Positions 40,115 through 46,967 of a stretch of DNA of 46,967 nucleotides are shown here, piece by piece. The notes below the pieces were generated by a model, which saw nothing but the letters and a program-made list of their open reading frames with translations, was not told the origin of the DNA and did no database searches. Origin of the DNA: Lawsonibacter sp. (GTDB taxonomy: Bacteria > Bacillota > Clostridia > Oscillospirales > Oscillospiraceae). The stretch is taken from assembly GCA_022791995.1 (NCBI GenBank), contig JAAWAD010000046.1, positions 1-46,967 of the forward strand, in the 5' to 3' direction. Within the stretch, counting starts at the first letter, position 1; every line of letters starts with the position of its first letter. The position numbers were made by a program, and so were the translations under genes.

Positions 40115-40607
40115 AGGCGGACCCCCCTCTCTCCCGGGCGGCGCGGCGGCGGGCCGCCGCGTCCAGCTCCTTCGGCATTTTCTTTATTCTATACCATTTC
40201 ACTCCAGAATGAAAGGTGTTTTGGAGAATTTTTTTGATTTTTTTAAAAAGGGCCTTTGCAACCCCCACCGGATAGGTCAAAATTTCCAAAAACAGGGTGA
40301 CAAGATCGGCCGCCAGGTAGCCCAGTTTTAACATCCAGGGGCTTGCCAGCCAAAAGTAGGCCCCGCCCCCTATCAGACAGAACACCCCGCCATACAGCCG
40401 GATCTGACCGCCCCAGGCTTGCTGGGACCACAGGAACAAGGCGGCAGTGGCCAGAAGCCAGAACAACAGATCCAGCAAAGGGCCCAGCAGAGGAAGGTGC
40501 ACCCGTACCCGCAGAATGCGGAACAGGTCATAGGTGATCCCCAGGGTTGCCCCCAGCAGCAGAGCCTGGCACAGGGCCCGACTCTGTTGAATGATGTCTG
40601 CTGTCAT
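39915..40607 (-). CDS. yabQ: Spore cortex biosynthesis protein YabQ, with overlapping tail
   Basis: Membrane protein needed for spore cortex formation in Bacillus. The first ~164 residues are YabQ-like: MTADIIQQSRALCQALLLGA followed by TLGITYDLFRILRV, several helices, and the basic FKKIKKILQNTFHSGVKWYR. The frame then runs 67 more codons inside divIC with low-complexity Gly/Arg/Pro sequence that does not look like protein. A G6 tract sits at the junction (minus strand GAGAGGGGGGTCC). One added G would end the protein about 16 codons later; one removed G would fuse it to DivIC. It starts 4 bases inside the yabP stop. Confidence 0.75.
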   Translation of the reverse strand: MTADIIQQSRALCQALLLGATLGITYDLFRILRVRVHLPLLGPLLDLLFWLLATAALFLWSQQAWGGQIRLYGGVFCLIGGGAYFWLASPWMLKLGYLAADLVTLFLEILTYPVGVAKALFKKIKKILQNTFHSGVKWYRIKKMPKELDAAARRRAARERGGSAYAVQARRLSHQGGDSGPSDLHGNHAAGPAGADSGGPGAAGRPLPAGGGPRAGKPSVVRRHRPQRRS

Positions 40608-40888
40608 CCGCCGAACAGGCGGCCCAGCAGGCCCCCTCGCTCCCGAGGTTCGTTTTCATAGAGCAGAGCGTTGACCTGCCCCTCGACCTTCAGATCACCT
40701 CCGTCCAGAGACAGCTTCTCAATGTGCAGCCCCTCCCCCTGGATCTCCAGGGCCCCCAGAGCGGTGGTCAGCAGAATGGAGCCCTCATCGAAGCTCTCCA
40801 CCTCCTCCACACCAGAGACCAACAGCCGGTTCCGGTCCTCCAGAATCACCCGATGCCCCATATCAGGCCGGTTGTCCTCAAATGCCAT
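40604..40888 (-). CDS. yabP: Sporulation protein YabP
   Basis: Small YabP/YqfC-family sporulation protein of 94 residues, required in the mother cell for coat/cortex assembly in Bacillus. HRVILEDRNRLLVSGVEEVE followed by SFDEGSILLTTALGALEIQG and LHIEKLSLDGGDLKVEGQVN is the family pattern. The ATG at 40888 is favoured over 40894 and 40915 because GGGGGG lies seven bases before it. It overlaps yabQ by 4 bases. A sigma-E-like promoter lies immediately upstream. Confidence 0.92.
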   Translation of the reverse strand: MAFEDNRPDMGHRVILEDRNRLLVSGVEEVESFDEGSILLTTALGALEIQGEGLHIEKLSLDGGDLKVEGQVNALLYENEPRERGGLLGRLFGG

Positions 40889-40913
40889 ATGCATTCCCCC
40901 CTTCCCGCTTCCC

Positions 40914-40943
40914 ATTCTATGGGAGAGACCGCTAGCTTTATTC
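40914..40943 (-). promoter_or_regulatory. Sigma-E-type sporulation promoter of yabP-yabQ
   Basis: On the minus strand GAATAAA (40937-40943) and CATAGAAT (40914-40921) are 15 bases apart. This fits the mother-cell sigma-E pattern (xxATATT, 14-15 bases, CATACAxT) with few mismatches. yabP is sigma-E controlled in Bacillus. The predicted start leaves a leader of about 20 bases before 40888. Confidence 0.5.
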
Positions 40944-41001
40944 CAGTATCTTCAAATCCTTCCATCCTTTAGCCTTCCATCTCGGGCGCAGAAAATAGGG
41001 C

Positions 41002-41030
41002 TTGCTTTTTTGGGGAATATCTACTAAAAT
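41002..41030 (+). promoter_or_regulatory. Promoter of the V-ATPase operon
   Basis: TTGCTT (41002-41007) and TAAAAT (41025-41030) are 17 bases apart, about 85 bases before the first V-ATPase gene. Confidence 0.5.
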
Positions 41031-41054
41031 AAGATAGCGATATTTCTAACAAAT

Positions 41055-41091
41055 CCTGGGGGAGCCTGCTGGACCTGCGTGCTCCCCCAGG
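41055..41091 (+). promoter_or_regulatory. Leader hairpin of the V-ATPase operon
   Basis: CCTGGGGGAGC (41055-41065) and GCTCCCCCAGG (41081-41091) form a perfect 11-base-pair stem with a 15-base loop in the leader. It ends 13 bases before the GGTGG ribosome site and is followed by CAACCAAAAAA, not Ts, so it is more likely a stability or translation-control element than a terminator. Confidence 0.5.
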
Positions 41092-41114
41092 CAACCAAAA
41101 AAGGTGGTGAAACT

Positions 41115-41429
41115 ATGGCATTGGAAGCTATTCGAGAGGTTACTGATATGGAAGCCAAGGCAAAGGAACGCCGGGAGGCGGCCGCGGCCCAGGCCAAGCA
41201 GCAGTTTCTGGACGCCCAGCGGGAGAGCCGCCAGCTTGTGGAGCAGGCCCGCCGCCAGGCAGAGGACCAGGTCCGGCAGATGATGGCCCAGGCGGAGGAC
41301 GAAGCTGCCCAGGAGACCCGAAAGGTCATGGATCAGGCCCGGCAGGACTGTGAGGCAATGAAGCAGACCGCCCGAGGACGGCTGGACCAGGCCGCCAAAT
41401 TGATCGTAGAAAAGGTTGTGAGTCGCTGA
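41115..41429 (+). CDS. V-type ATPase subunit H (G-type stalk)
   Basis: Peripheral stalk subunit of the V/A-type ATPase, 104 residues, almost entirely charged coiled coil rich in Ala, Gln, Arg and Glu (AKERREAAAAQAKQQFLDAQ ...). It pairs with subunit E to form the stator. It is the first gene of the operon, and its stop overlaps the next start by one base (TGATG). AAGGTGGTGAAACT precedes the ATG at 41115; the upstream extension to 41079 overlaps the leader hairpin and is rejected. Confidence 0.85.
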   Translation: MALEAIREVTDMEAKAKERREAAAAQAKQQFLDAQRESRQLVEQARRQAEDQVRQMMAQAEDEAAQETRKVMDQARQDCEAMKQTARGRLDQAAKLIVEKVVSR

Positions 41430-43375
41430 TGGCTATCGTCAAAATGAAGCGCCTGCGCCTGGTTGCCATGCACAGCGACCGGGACGCGTTGCTGCGGATG
41501 CTCCAGCACCAGGGTTGCGTGGAGATCGGCGAGCCGGCGGAGGACCCGGAGGACCCCGTCTGGGCCGTACTCACCCGCCCCGGCGGCCATGGGCTGGCCG
41601 CCGCCCGAGAAAAGCAGTCGGGTGCAGAGCGGGCCTTGGCAGTGCTGAAGCGGTACGCCCCGGAAAAAGGGGGCCTGCTCCAGCCCAAGCCCGGGGTGAG
41701 CGAGAGCGATCTGCTGGACGAGGCCAGGGCTCAGCCGGCCCAGGCCTCGGCAGAGCGAATCAATGAAATGGACCGGCGCATCGCCGCCATTCGGGCTGAG
41801 GAGAACAAGCTGATTGCCCAAAAGGCTGTTTTGGCTCCCTGGCTCCCCTTGGAGATGCCCCTGGAGACCGGTTCCACCGGCCAGGTGACCATCCAACTGG
41901 GTACGCTGCCCACCGTTCTCCCTCTGGAGCAGGCGGAAAAACGACTGCTGGCGGCGGGAGAGCTGGTACAGCTTACCCAGGTGTCAGAGGACCGGGAGGC
42001 CCGGTACTGCCTGCTGGTGTGTCACAACAGCCAGTGGGAGGCTTCGGCTGAGGCCCTGAAGGATCTGGGCTGGTCCCGGTCCGGCCTGCGGGACTGGACA
42101 GGCACCGCCGCCGAGAACAGCGCCCGTCTGGACCGGGAGCTGACTGAGCTGGCGTCTGAGCTGCGGGATCTGGAGGCTCAGCTGTCCGGCATGGGGGAGG
42201 AGCGCTCCGGCCTGAAACGGCTGAGCGATCAGGCCGCCGTGGAGGCCAGCCGGGAGGAGAACCAGAGCCGGGTGCGAAACACCAGCCAGACCTTCCTGCT
42301 GGAGGGCTGGGTTCAGGCCGACCAGTGGCCCGTCCTGGAGAAAGCCCTGGCTGCCTACCCCTGTGCCTGGGAGGTCTCGGACCCCACCCCCGAGGAGTAC
42401 CCCCAGGTTCCCGTCCAGCTGAAAAACAGCTGGTTTTCCAAGCCGCTGAACATGGTCACCGACATGTATTCCCTGCCCGCTTACGGCTCGGTGGACCCTA
42501 ACCCCCTGATGGCCCCCTTCTTCATCCTGTTTTATGGAATGATGATGGCGGATATGGGATATGGTCTGGTGATGATGCTTGCCGCCCTGGTGGTCATCAA
42601 AAAGAAACAGCCGGACGGCGCGACCATGCGGTACATGATGCCCCTGCTGGGCCTGTGCGGTGTGAGTACCTTCCTGTGGGGGGCGGCTACTGGCGGCTTC
42701 TTCGGAGACATGATCCCCCAGCTGTTGGGCATTCTCAACCACGCCCCTGCGGAGAATTACGCCCTGCCCAAGCTGTTCGACCCCCTGGATAAGGCCGTCA
42801 ATGTCCTGGTCGGCGCGCTGGCCCTGGGTGTGGTACAGATCTTTACCGGCATGGGCATCAGCATGTACAAGCAAATCAAACGGGGAGAGACGATGGCCGC
42901 CCTGTGCAATGAGGGGGCCTGGTTCCTGGTGTTTGTCCTGGCCGGCGGCGGCTTCGCCCTGGGACAGCTGACCCTGGGCCTGATTGCCGCCCTGGTGGTG
43001 CTCGTCGTCACCCAGAGCTACGGAAAAGAAGGTATTGTGGGTAAGGCCATGGGGGTCTTTGGCTCCCTCTACAACGGCATCACCGGCTACTTCAGCGATA
43101 TCCTGTCCTATTCCCGCCTGATGGCCCTGATGCTGGCCGGTGCGGTCACCGCCCAGGTGTTCAACACCCTGGGCGCCATGACGGGAAACGTGTTCTTCTT
43201 CTTCCTCATTGCCCTGGTGGGCAATGCCTTGAACTTTGCGCTGAATATCCTGGGCTGCTTTGTCCACGACATGCGTTTGCAGTGCCTGGAGTACTTCGGC
43301 CGGTTCTATGAGGACGGCGGAAAGCCCTTCCGCCCCCTGAATCTTGATACCAAATACTACAAGGTAGTAAAATAA
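41429..43375 (+). CDS. ntpI: V-type ATPase subunit I
   Basis: Membrane stator subunit of the V/A-type ATPase (a-type), 648 residues. The N-terminal ~330 residues are cytoplasmic and coiled; the C-terminal half has about 7-8 helices. MADMGYGLVMMLAALVVIKK, GFFGDMIPQLLGILNH and SDILSYSRLMALMLAGAVTA are family hallmarks; the Arg in SYSRLMAL is the essential channel arginine facing the K ring. Start and upstream stop overlap by one base, so it is translationally coupled to subunit H. Confidence 0.95.
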   Translation: MAIVKMKRLRLVAMHSDRDALLRMLQHQGCVEIGEPAEDPEDPVWAVLTRPGGHGLAAAREKQSGAERALAVLKRYAPEKGGLLQPKPGVSESDLLDEARAQPAQASAERINEMDRRIAAIRAEENKLIAQKAVLAPWLPLEMPLETGSTGQVTIQLGTLPTVLPLEQAEKRLLAAGELVQLTQVSEDREARYCLLVCHNSQWEASAEALKDLGWSRSGLRDWTGTAAENSARLDRELTELASELRDLEAQLSGMGEERSGLKRLSDQAAVEASREENQSRVRNTSQTFLLEGWVQADQWPVLEKALAAYPCAWEVSDPTPEEYPQVPVQLKNSWFSKPLNMVTDMYSLPAYGSVDPNPLMAPFFILFYGMMMADMGYGLVMMLAALVVIKKKQPDGATMRYMMPLLGLCGVSTFLWGAATGGFFGDMIPQLLGILNHAPAENYALPKLFDPLDKAVNVLVGALALGVVQIFTGMGISMYKQIKRGETMAALCNEGAWFLVFVLAGGGFALGQLTLGLIAALVVLVVTQSYGKEGIVGKAMGVFGSLYNGITGYFSDILSYSRLMALMLAGAVTAQVFNTLGAMTGNVFFFFLIALVGNALNFALNILGCFVHDMRLQCLEYFGRFYEDGGKPFRPLNLDTKYYKVVK

Positions 43376-43924
<549 letters not shown>

Positions 43925-43947
43925 TCCCACAGGAAGGGGACTGTAAT

Positions 43948-44637
43948 ATGGAAGGAATCGAAAAAATCACGGCCAAGATTGCCCAGGACGCCGAGGCGGA
44001 GGCCGCCCGGCTGAACGAGCAGACCCAGGCCCAGCTCCAGGATATCCGCGCCCAGGCCAAGGCCCAGGCGGACCGGGAGTCCGCCGATCTGCTGGAAAAG
44101 GGCCGGAAGGCCGCCGCCGAGCGGCTGGAGCGGCTGAAGTCCGCCGCCCAGATGGAGCGGCGCAAGCTGGAGCTGGCCGCCAAGCAGGAGGTGCTGGGTG
44201 AGGCGTTTGATCTGGCGCTGGAGAAGCTGTGCTCCATACCGGAAAAGGACTACATCGCGCTGCTCACCCAGCTGGTGCTGGAGGCATCCTCCACTGGAAA
44301 GGAACAGCTGATCTTCTCAAAGAAGGACCGGGCTCGGGTGGGCAAGCAGGTGGTGGTGGCCGCAAACGACGCCCTGGTGAAGGAGCGCGCCCCCGAGCTG
44401 CCCCCTGAGGTCACCAAGTCCAAGGTGGGCGCCTTTGTGGATAAGCTGGTTCACTCCACCACCGCTGTGGTCACAGGCACCGGTCTGCTCACCCTGAGCG
44501 AGGAGACCCGGGACATCAAGGGCGGCTTCATCCTGGTGGACGGAGACGTGGAGATCAACTGCGCCTTCGAGACTCTGGTCCGCCTCCAGCGGGAGAAGCT
44601 GGAGAAGACGGTGGCAGACGCTCTGTTTCAATCGTGA
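43948..44637 (+). CDS. ntpE: V-type ATPase subunit E
   Basis: Peripheral stalk subunit of 229 residues: a long N-terminal helix rich in Ala, Glu, Gln and Arg (residues about 8-90), then a globular C-terminal domain with ...DIKGGFILVDGDVEINCAFE. It partners with subunit H to hold the A3B3 head. The ATG at 43948 follows AGGAAGGGGACTGTAAT; the frame opens upstream but lacks support. Confidence 0.92.
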   Translation: MEGIEKITAKIAQDAEAEAARLNEQTQAQLQDIRAQAKAQADRESADLLEKGRKAAAERLERLKSAAQMERRKLELAAKQEVLGEAFDLALEKLCSIPEKDYIALLTQLVLEASSTGKEQLIFSKKDRARVGKQVVVAANDALVKERAPELPPEVTKSKVGAFVDKLVHSTTAVVTGTGLLTLSEETRDIKGGFILVDGDVEINCAFETLVRLQREKLEKTVADALFQS

Positions 44638-44651
44638 GGGGAGGGAATACC

Positions 44652-45635
44652 TTGTCCCACCGCAAAAAAGATACCGACTACCTTTCGATTTCCACCCGTA
44701 TCCGGGCGATGGAGAACCGTCTGCTCACCCGGGAACGGATGGACCGGATGATTGAGGCCAGGGATAACGGAGAGGCAATGAAGGTTCTGGCCGAGTGTGG
44801 CTATTCTGAGGGCCCCCTGGAGGCGTCCCTGGCCCGGGCCAGGGCAGAGGTCTTCCGGGATATGGAGTCCGCCTCCCCCGACCCCCGGCTGGTGGAGATT
44901 TTCCAGCTGAAATACGACTATCACAACGCAAAAACCATCCTGAAGGCCCAGGCCACAGGCTCCAACCCGGAGCGGCTGCTCCTGGACGGCGGCCGGTACA
45001 GCCCCCAGGAGCTGTGGGCTGGCTGGCAGCGGGAGGCCCTGAGCGGCGTCTCCCCCGCCTTCCGTCAGGCCATGGAGCAGGCCAAGGCTGTCCTGGAGGA
45101 CACCCAAGATCCCCAGCGGGCCGACCTGGTGCTGGACCGGGCCTGTTACGCCGAGATGGCCCAGCTGGCCCAGGCACTGCAAAGCCCCTTCCTCCAGGGC
45201 TATGTCCGCCTGTCGGTGGACGTGGCCAATCTGCGCACCGCCGTCCGCATTCACCGGATGGGCCGGGAGGGAGATTTCCTCCGGCAGGCGCTTCTGTCCG
45301 GGGGCAATGTGTCGGAGACGGCCCTTGCCGCCGCCCGGGGCGAGTCCCTGGGGGAGATTTTCCGGGCCGGTCCTCTGGCCCAGGCCGGCGAGCTGGGAGC
45401 CAAGCTGACCCAGCCCGGCGGAGGGTCCCTCACCGCCTTCGAGCGGGAGTGTGACGACGCTCTGACCGCCTATCTGGCCGCCGCCCGCCGCATCCCCTTC
45501 GGGGAGGAAACAGTCATCGGCTATCTATACGCCAAAGAGCAGGAGCTCACCGCCATCCGGGCCATCTTTGCCGGTCGGGCGGCGGGGCTGGATGGGGATA
45601 CCATCCGCGCCCGGCTTCGGACGACCTATGTGTAA
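44652..45635 (+). CDS. ntpC: V-type ATPase subunit C
   Basis: Funnel-like adaptor (subunit C/d) that links the central stalk to the membrane rotor, 327 residues, nearly all helical. It opens SHRKKDTDYLSISTRIRAME, and YLYAKEQELTAIRAIFAGRA near the end is a family signature. The likely start is TTG at 44652, six bases after GGGGAGGG; GTG 44634 lies before that site and is rejected. It begins 15 bases after the subunit E stop. Confidence 0.93.
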   Translation: MSHRKKDTDYLSISTRIRAMENRLLTRERMDRMIEARDNGEAMKVLAECGYSEGPLEASLARARAEVFRDMESASPDPRLVEIFQLKYDYHNAKTILKAQATGSNPERLLLDGGRYSPQELWAGWQREALSGVSPAFRQAMEQAKAVLEDTQDPQRADLVLDRACYAEMAQLAQALQSPFLQGYVRLSVDVANLRTAVRIHRMGREGDFLRQALLSGGNVSETALAAARGESLGEIFRAGPLAQAGELGAKLTQPGGGSLTAFERECDDALTAYLAAARRIPFGEETVIGYLYAKEQELTAIRAIFAGRAAGLDGDTIRARLRTTYV

Positions 45636-45649
45636 AGGGGTGGGGAACC

Positions 45650-45958
45650 ATGTATAAAATTGCTGTTCTGGGCGACCTGGACAGTGTCCTGGGCTTCAAG
45701 GCTCTGGGCCTGGAGGTGTGCTCTGCTGCCACCCCCGAGGAGGGCCGGGAGGCCCTTCACCGGATGGCAAAGGAAAATTACGCCATCATCTATATCACCG
45801 AGCAGTTGGCCTCCAGGCTTCAGCCGGAGATCGAGCGCTATAAGGATTCCCTCACCCCCGCCATCATCCTGATCCCTGGCAAGGAGGGCTCCCTAGGCAT
45901 CGGTATGGCCAACGTGAAAACCGCCGTGGAACGGGCGGTCGGCGCGGATATCCTGTAG
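45650..45958 (+). CDS. ntpG: V-type ATPase subunit F
   Basis: Central-stalk subunit F of 102 residues with a Rossmann-like fold: YKIAVLGDLDSVLGFKALGL, NYAIIYITEQLA, and ILIPGKEGSLGIGMANVKTA near the end are typical. It contacts subunit D in the rotor. AAAGGGGTGGGGAACC precedes the ATG. Confidence 0.94.
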   Translation: MYKIAVLGDLDSVLGFKALGLEVCSAATPEEGREALHRMAKENYAIIYITEQLASRLQPEIERYKDSLTPAIILIPGKEGSLGIGMANVKTAVERAVGADIL

Positions 45959-45977
45959 AGAGGGGGAGTACAGCGGA

Positions 45978-46124
45978 ATGAACGCGCTTGAAATCATTGG
46001 CATACTTCTTTTGATCGCAGGTATTCTTGTCTTCCAATTTGTCAGTGGATCGGCGGGACTGATTGGAGGAATCGTCCTTGCAGGAGCCGGGGCTGTGTTG
46101 GCTATGACCAAACGGCGCAAATAG
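45978..46124 (+). CDS. Small two-helix membrane protein inside the V-ATPase operon
   Basis: A 48-codon gene: MNALEIIGILLLIAGILVFQ, then a short turn, SAGLIGGIVLAGAGAVLAMT and a basic KRRK end. Two hydrophobic helices are separated by a small hinge. AGAGGGGGAGT lies about eight bases before the ATG. It sits between subunits F and A, 19 bases after the F stop, and reads in the operon direction. Its length makes it easy to miss in annotation. Function unknown; it may help assemble the rotor ring or accompany the membrane sector. Confidence 0.7.
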   Translation: MNALEIIGILLLIAGILVFQFVSGSAGLIGGIVLAGAGAVLAMTKRRK

Positions 46125-46137
46125 GAGTGTGCAATAA

Positions 46138-46154
46138 GGCCGCCGGAGGCGGCC
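46138..46154. repeat. Short GC-rich palindrome before subunit A
   Basis: GGCCGCC (46138-46144) and GGCGGCC (46148-46154) flank a GGA loop with the tail CCTACAAAATT. A related palindrome-plus-CCCCTAC arrangement occurs at 13325-13350. Possibly a dispersed intergenic repeat placed inside the operon. Confidence 0.4.
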
Positions 46155-46206
46155 CCTACAAAATTCCCGCGTTATCTGATAAGCAGAAAGAAGGTTTGCA
46201 AAGCCT

Positions 46207-46967
46207 ATGGGAAAAATCGTCAAGGTCTCCGGCCCGCTGGTGGTGGCCACTGGCATGGAGGAGGCCAACATGGCCGACGTGGTCCGCGTGGGCGAGCAGC
46301 GTCTGATTGGTGAGATCCTCACCATGACCGGCGGCTCGGCCTCCATCCAGGTCTATGAGGAGACCTCTGGCCTGGGCCCCGGGGCGGAGGTGGTCACCAC
46401 CGGCGCCCCTCTGTCCGTGGAACTGGGTCCCGGTCTGATCGAGAATATCTACGACGGCATCCAGCGCCCGCTGGAGGTCATCATGCAGAAGGTACAGGGC
46501 AACAACCTGCCCCGCGGCGTGGAGGTTCCCGCGCTGGACCGGGAGAAGAAGTGGGAGTTCGTTCCCACCGTAAAGGTGGGCGATGTTGTCACCGGCGGTG
46601 ATATCATCGGCACCGTGCAGGAGACCTCCTCCATTCTCCACAAAATCATGATTCCCCCCCGGATGAAGGGCAAAATTGCCTCCATCCAGTCGGGCTCCTT
46701 CACCGTTACCGAGACAGTGGCCGTCCTGGAGCAGGAAAACGGCGAGAAGGTGGAGTTGCCCATGATGCAGAAGTGGCCCGTCCGTGTGGGCCGCCCCTAC
46801 AAGCACAAGTTCCCCCCGGTGATCCCCCTCCAGTCCGGCCAGCGCATTGTGGACACCTTCTTCCCCGTGGCCAAGGGGGGCACCGCCGCCATTCCCGGCC
46901 CCTTCGGTTCGGGCAAGACGGTCATGCAGCACGCCCTGGCCAAGTGGTCCGACGTGGACCTGGTGGT
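46207..46967 (+). CDS. ntpA: V-type ATPase catalytic subunit A (partial)
   Basis: N-terminal 253 residues of the catalytic subunit, cut by the window edge. [20 protein letters not shown] opens the beta-barrel domain; the bulge domain region (about 110-190) is characteristic of V-type A subunits. [18 protein letters not shown] holds the P-loop. It hydrolyses or makes ATP in the A3B3 head. The ribosome site AAGAAGG lies about 14 bases before the ATG, further than usual. Subunits B and D presumably follow outside the window. Confidence 0.95.
   Translation, partial: MGKIVKVSGPLVVATGMEEANMADVVRVGEQRLIGEILTMTGGSASIQVYEETSGLGPGAEVVTTGAPLSVELGPGLIENIYDGIQRPLEVIMQKVQGNNLPRGVEVPALDREKKWEFVPTVKVGDVVTGGDIIGTVQETSSILHKIMIPPRMKGKIASIQSGSFTVTETVAVLEQENGEKVELPMMQKWPVRVGRPYKHKFPPVIPLQSGQRIVDTFFPVAKGGTAAIPGPFGSGKTVMQHALAKWSDVDLV

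Overview
The window reads as chromosomal DNA of a spore-forming anaerobic Firmicute, most likely an Oscillospiraceae/Flavonifractor-type gut clostridium. That is inferred from: GC-rich coding DNA with sigma-A promoters and strong GGAGG ribosome sites; a yabP-yabQ-divIC-yabR sporulation/division cluster; RNase Y; a DUF1934-argS pair; a V-type (Na+-type) ATPase operon; and tripartite tricarboxylate (TTT) transport linked to amino-acid and acyl-CoA dehydrogenases. The first ~0.85 kb is clearly more AT-rich than the rest. It carries only the 3' end of one gene and paired 11-bp direct repeats, so it looks like the edge of an integrated element.

Layout. 0.9-9.6 kb: an Asp/Glu-racemase-family gene, a full TTT transporter (tctC-tctB-tctA), a LysR regulator, an N-acyl-D-amino-acid deacylase, an aspartate-dehydrogenase-family gene and a 3-hydroxyacyl-CoA dehydrogenase. 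Together they suggest uptake, deacylation, racemisation and oxidation of an (N-acyl) acidic D-amino acid. 9.7-13.2 kb: a DUF434-type gene converging on a MoxR AAA+ / metallopeptidase-VWA pair, whose peptidase domain is duplicated with one copy degenerate. 13.4-17.5 kb: a hybrid histidine kinase with a solute-binding lipoprotein and no permease. 18.1-24.5 kb: housekeeping genes (rny, DUF1934, argS, Nudix, yebC) with clear promoters and terminators. 24.6-27.7 kb: a 1024-residue protein with flagellin-like ends around a large glycine-rich beta-helix-like middle. 27.8-30.2 kb: a P-loop kinase, a MATE exporter and a MarR repressor with twin operators. 30.4-36.2 kb: an Hsp70 paired with a 1065-residue J-domain-like protein, then a membrane-anchored protein split by a frameshift in an A6 tract. 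36.2-39.0 kb: birA, hpf and an amidohydrolase. 39.1-40.9 kb: a candidate small RNA and the yabP-yabQ-divIC-yabR cluster. 41.0 kb to the end: the V-ATPase operon H-I-K-E-C-F-(48-residue membrane peptide)-A, with subunit A cut by the window edge.

The loci most likely to hold undescribed biology are the flagellin/beta-helix chimera, the Hsp70 plus giant J-like protein pair, the acyl-D-amino-acid locus, and the MoxR/duplicated-peptidase system. Smaller leads are the candidate sRNA at 39.1 kb, a consensus promoter antisense to the 19.8-20.3 kb gene, two homopolymer-associated reading-frame anomalies, and an easily missed small membrane protein in the V-ATPase operon. All family names come from reading motifs by eye; no database search was run.
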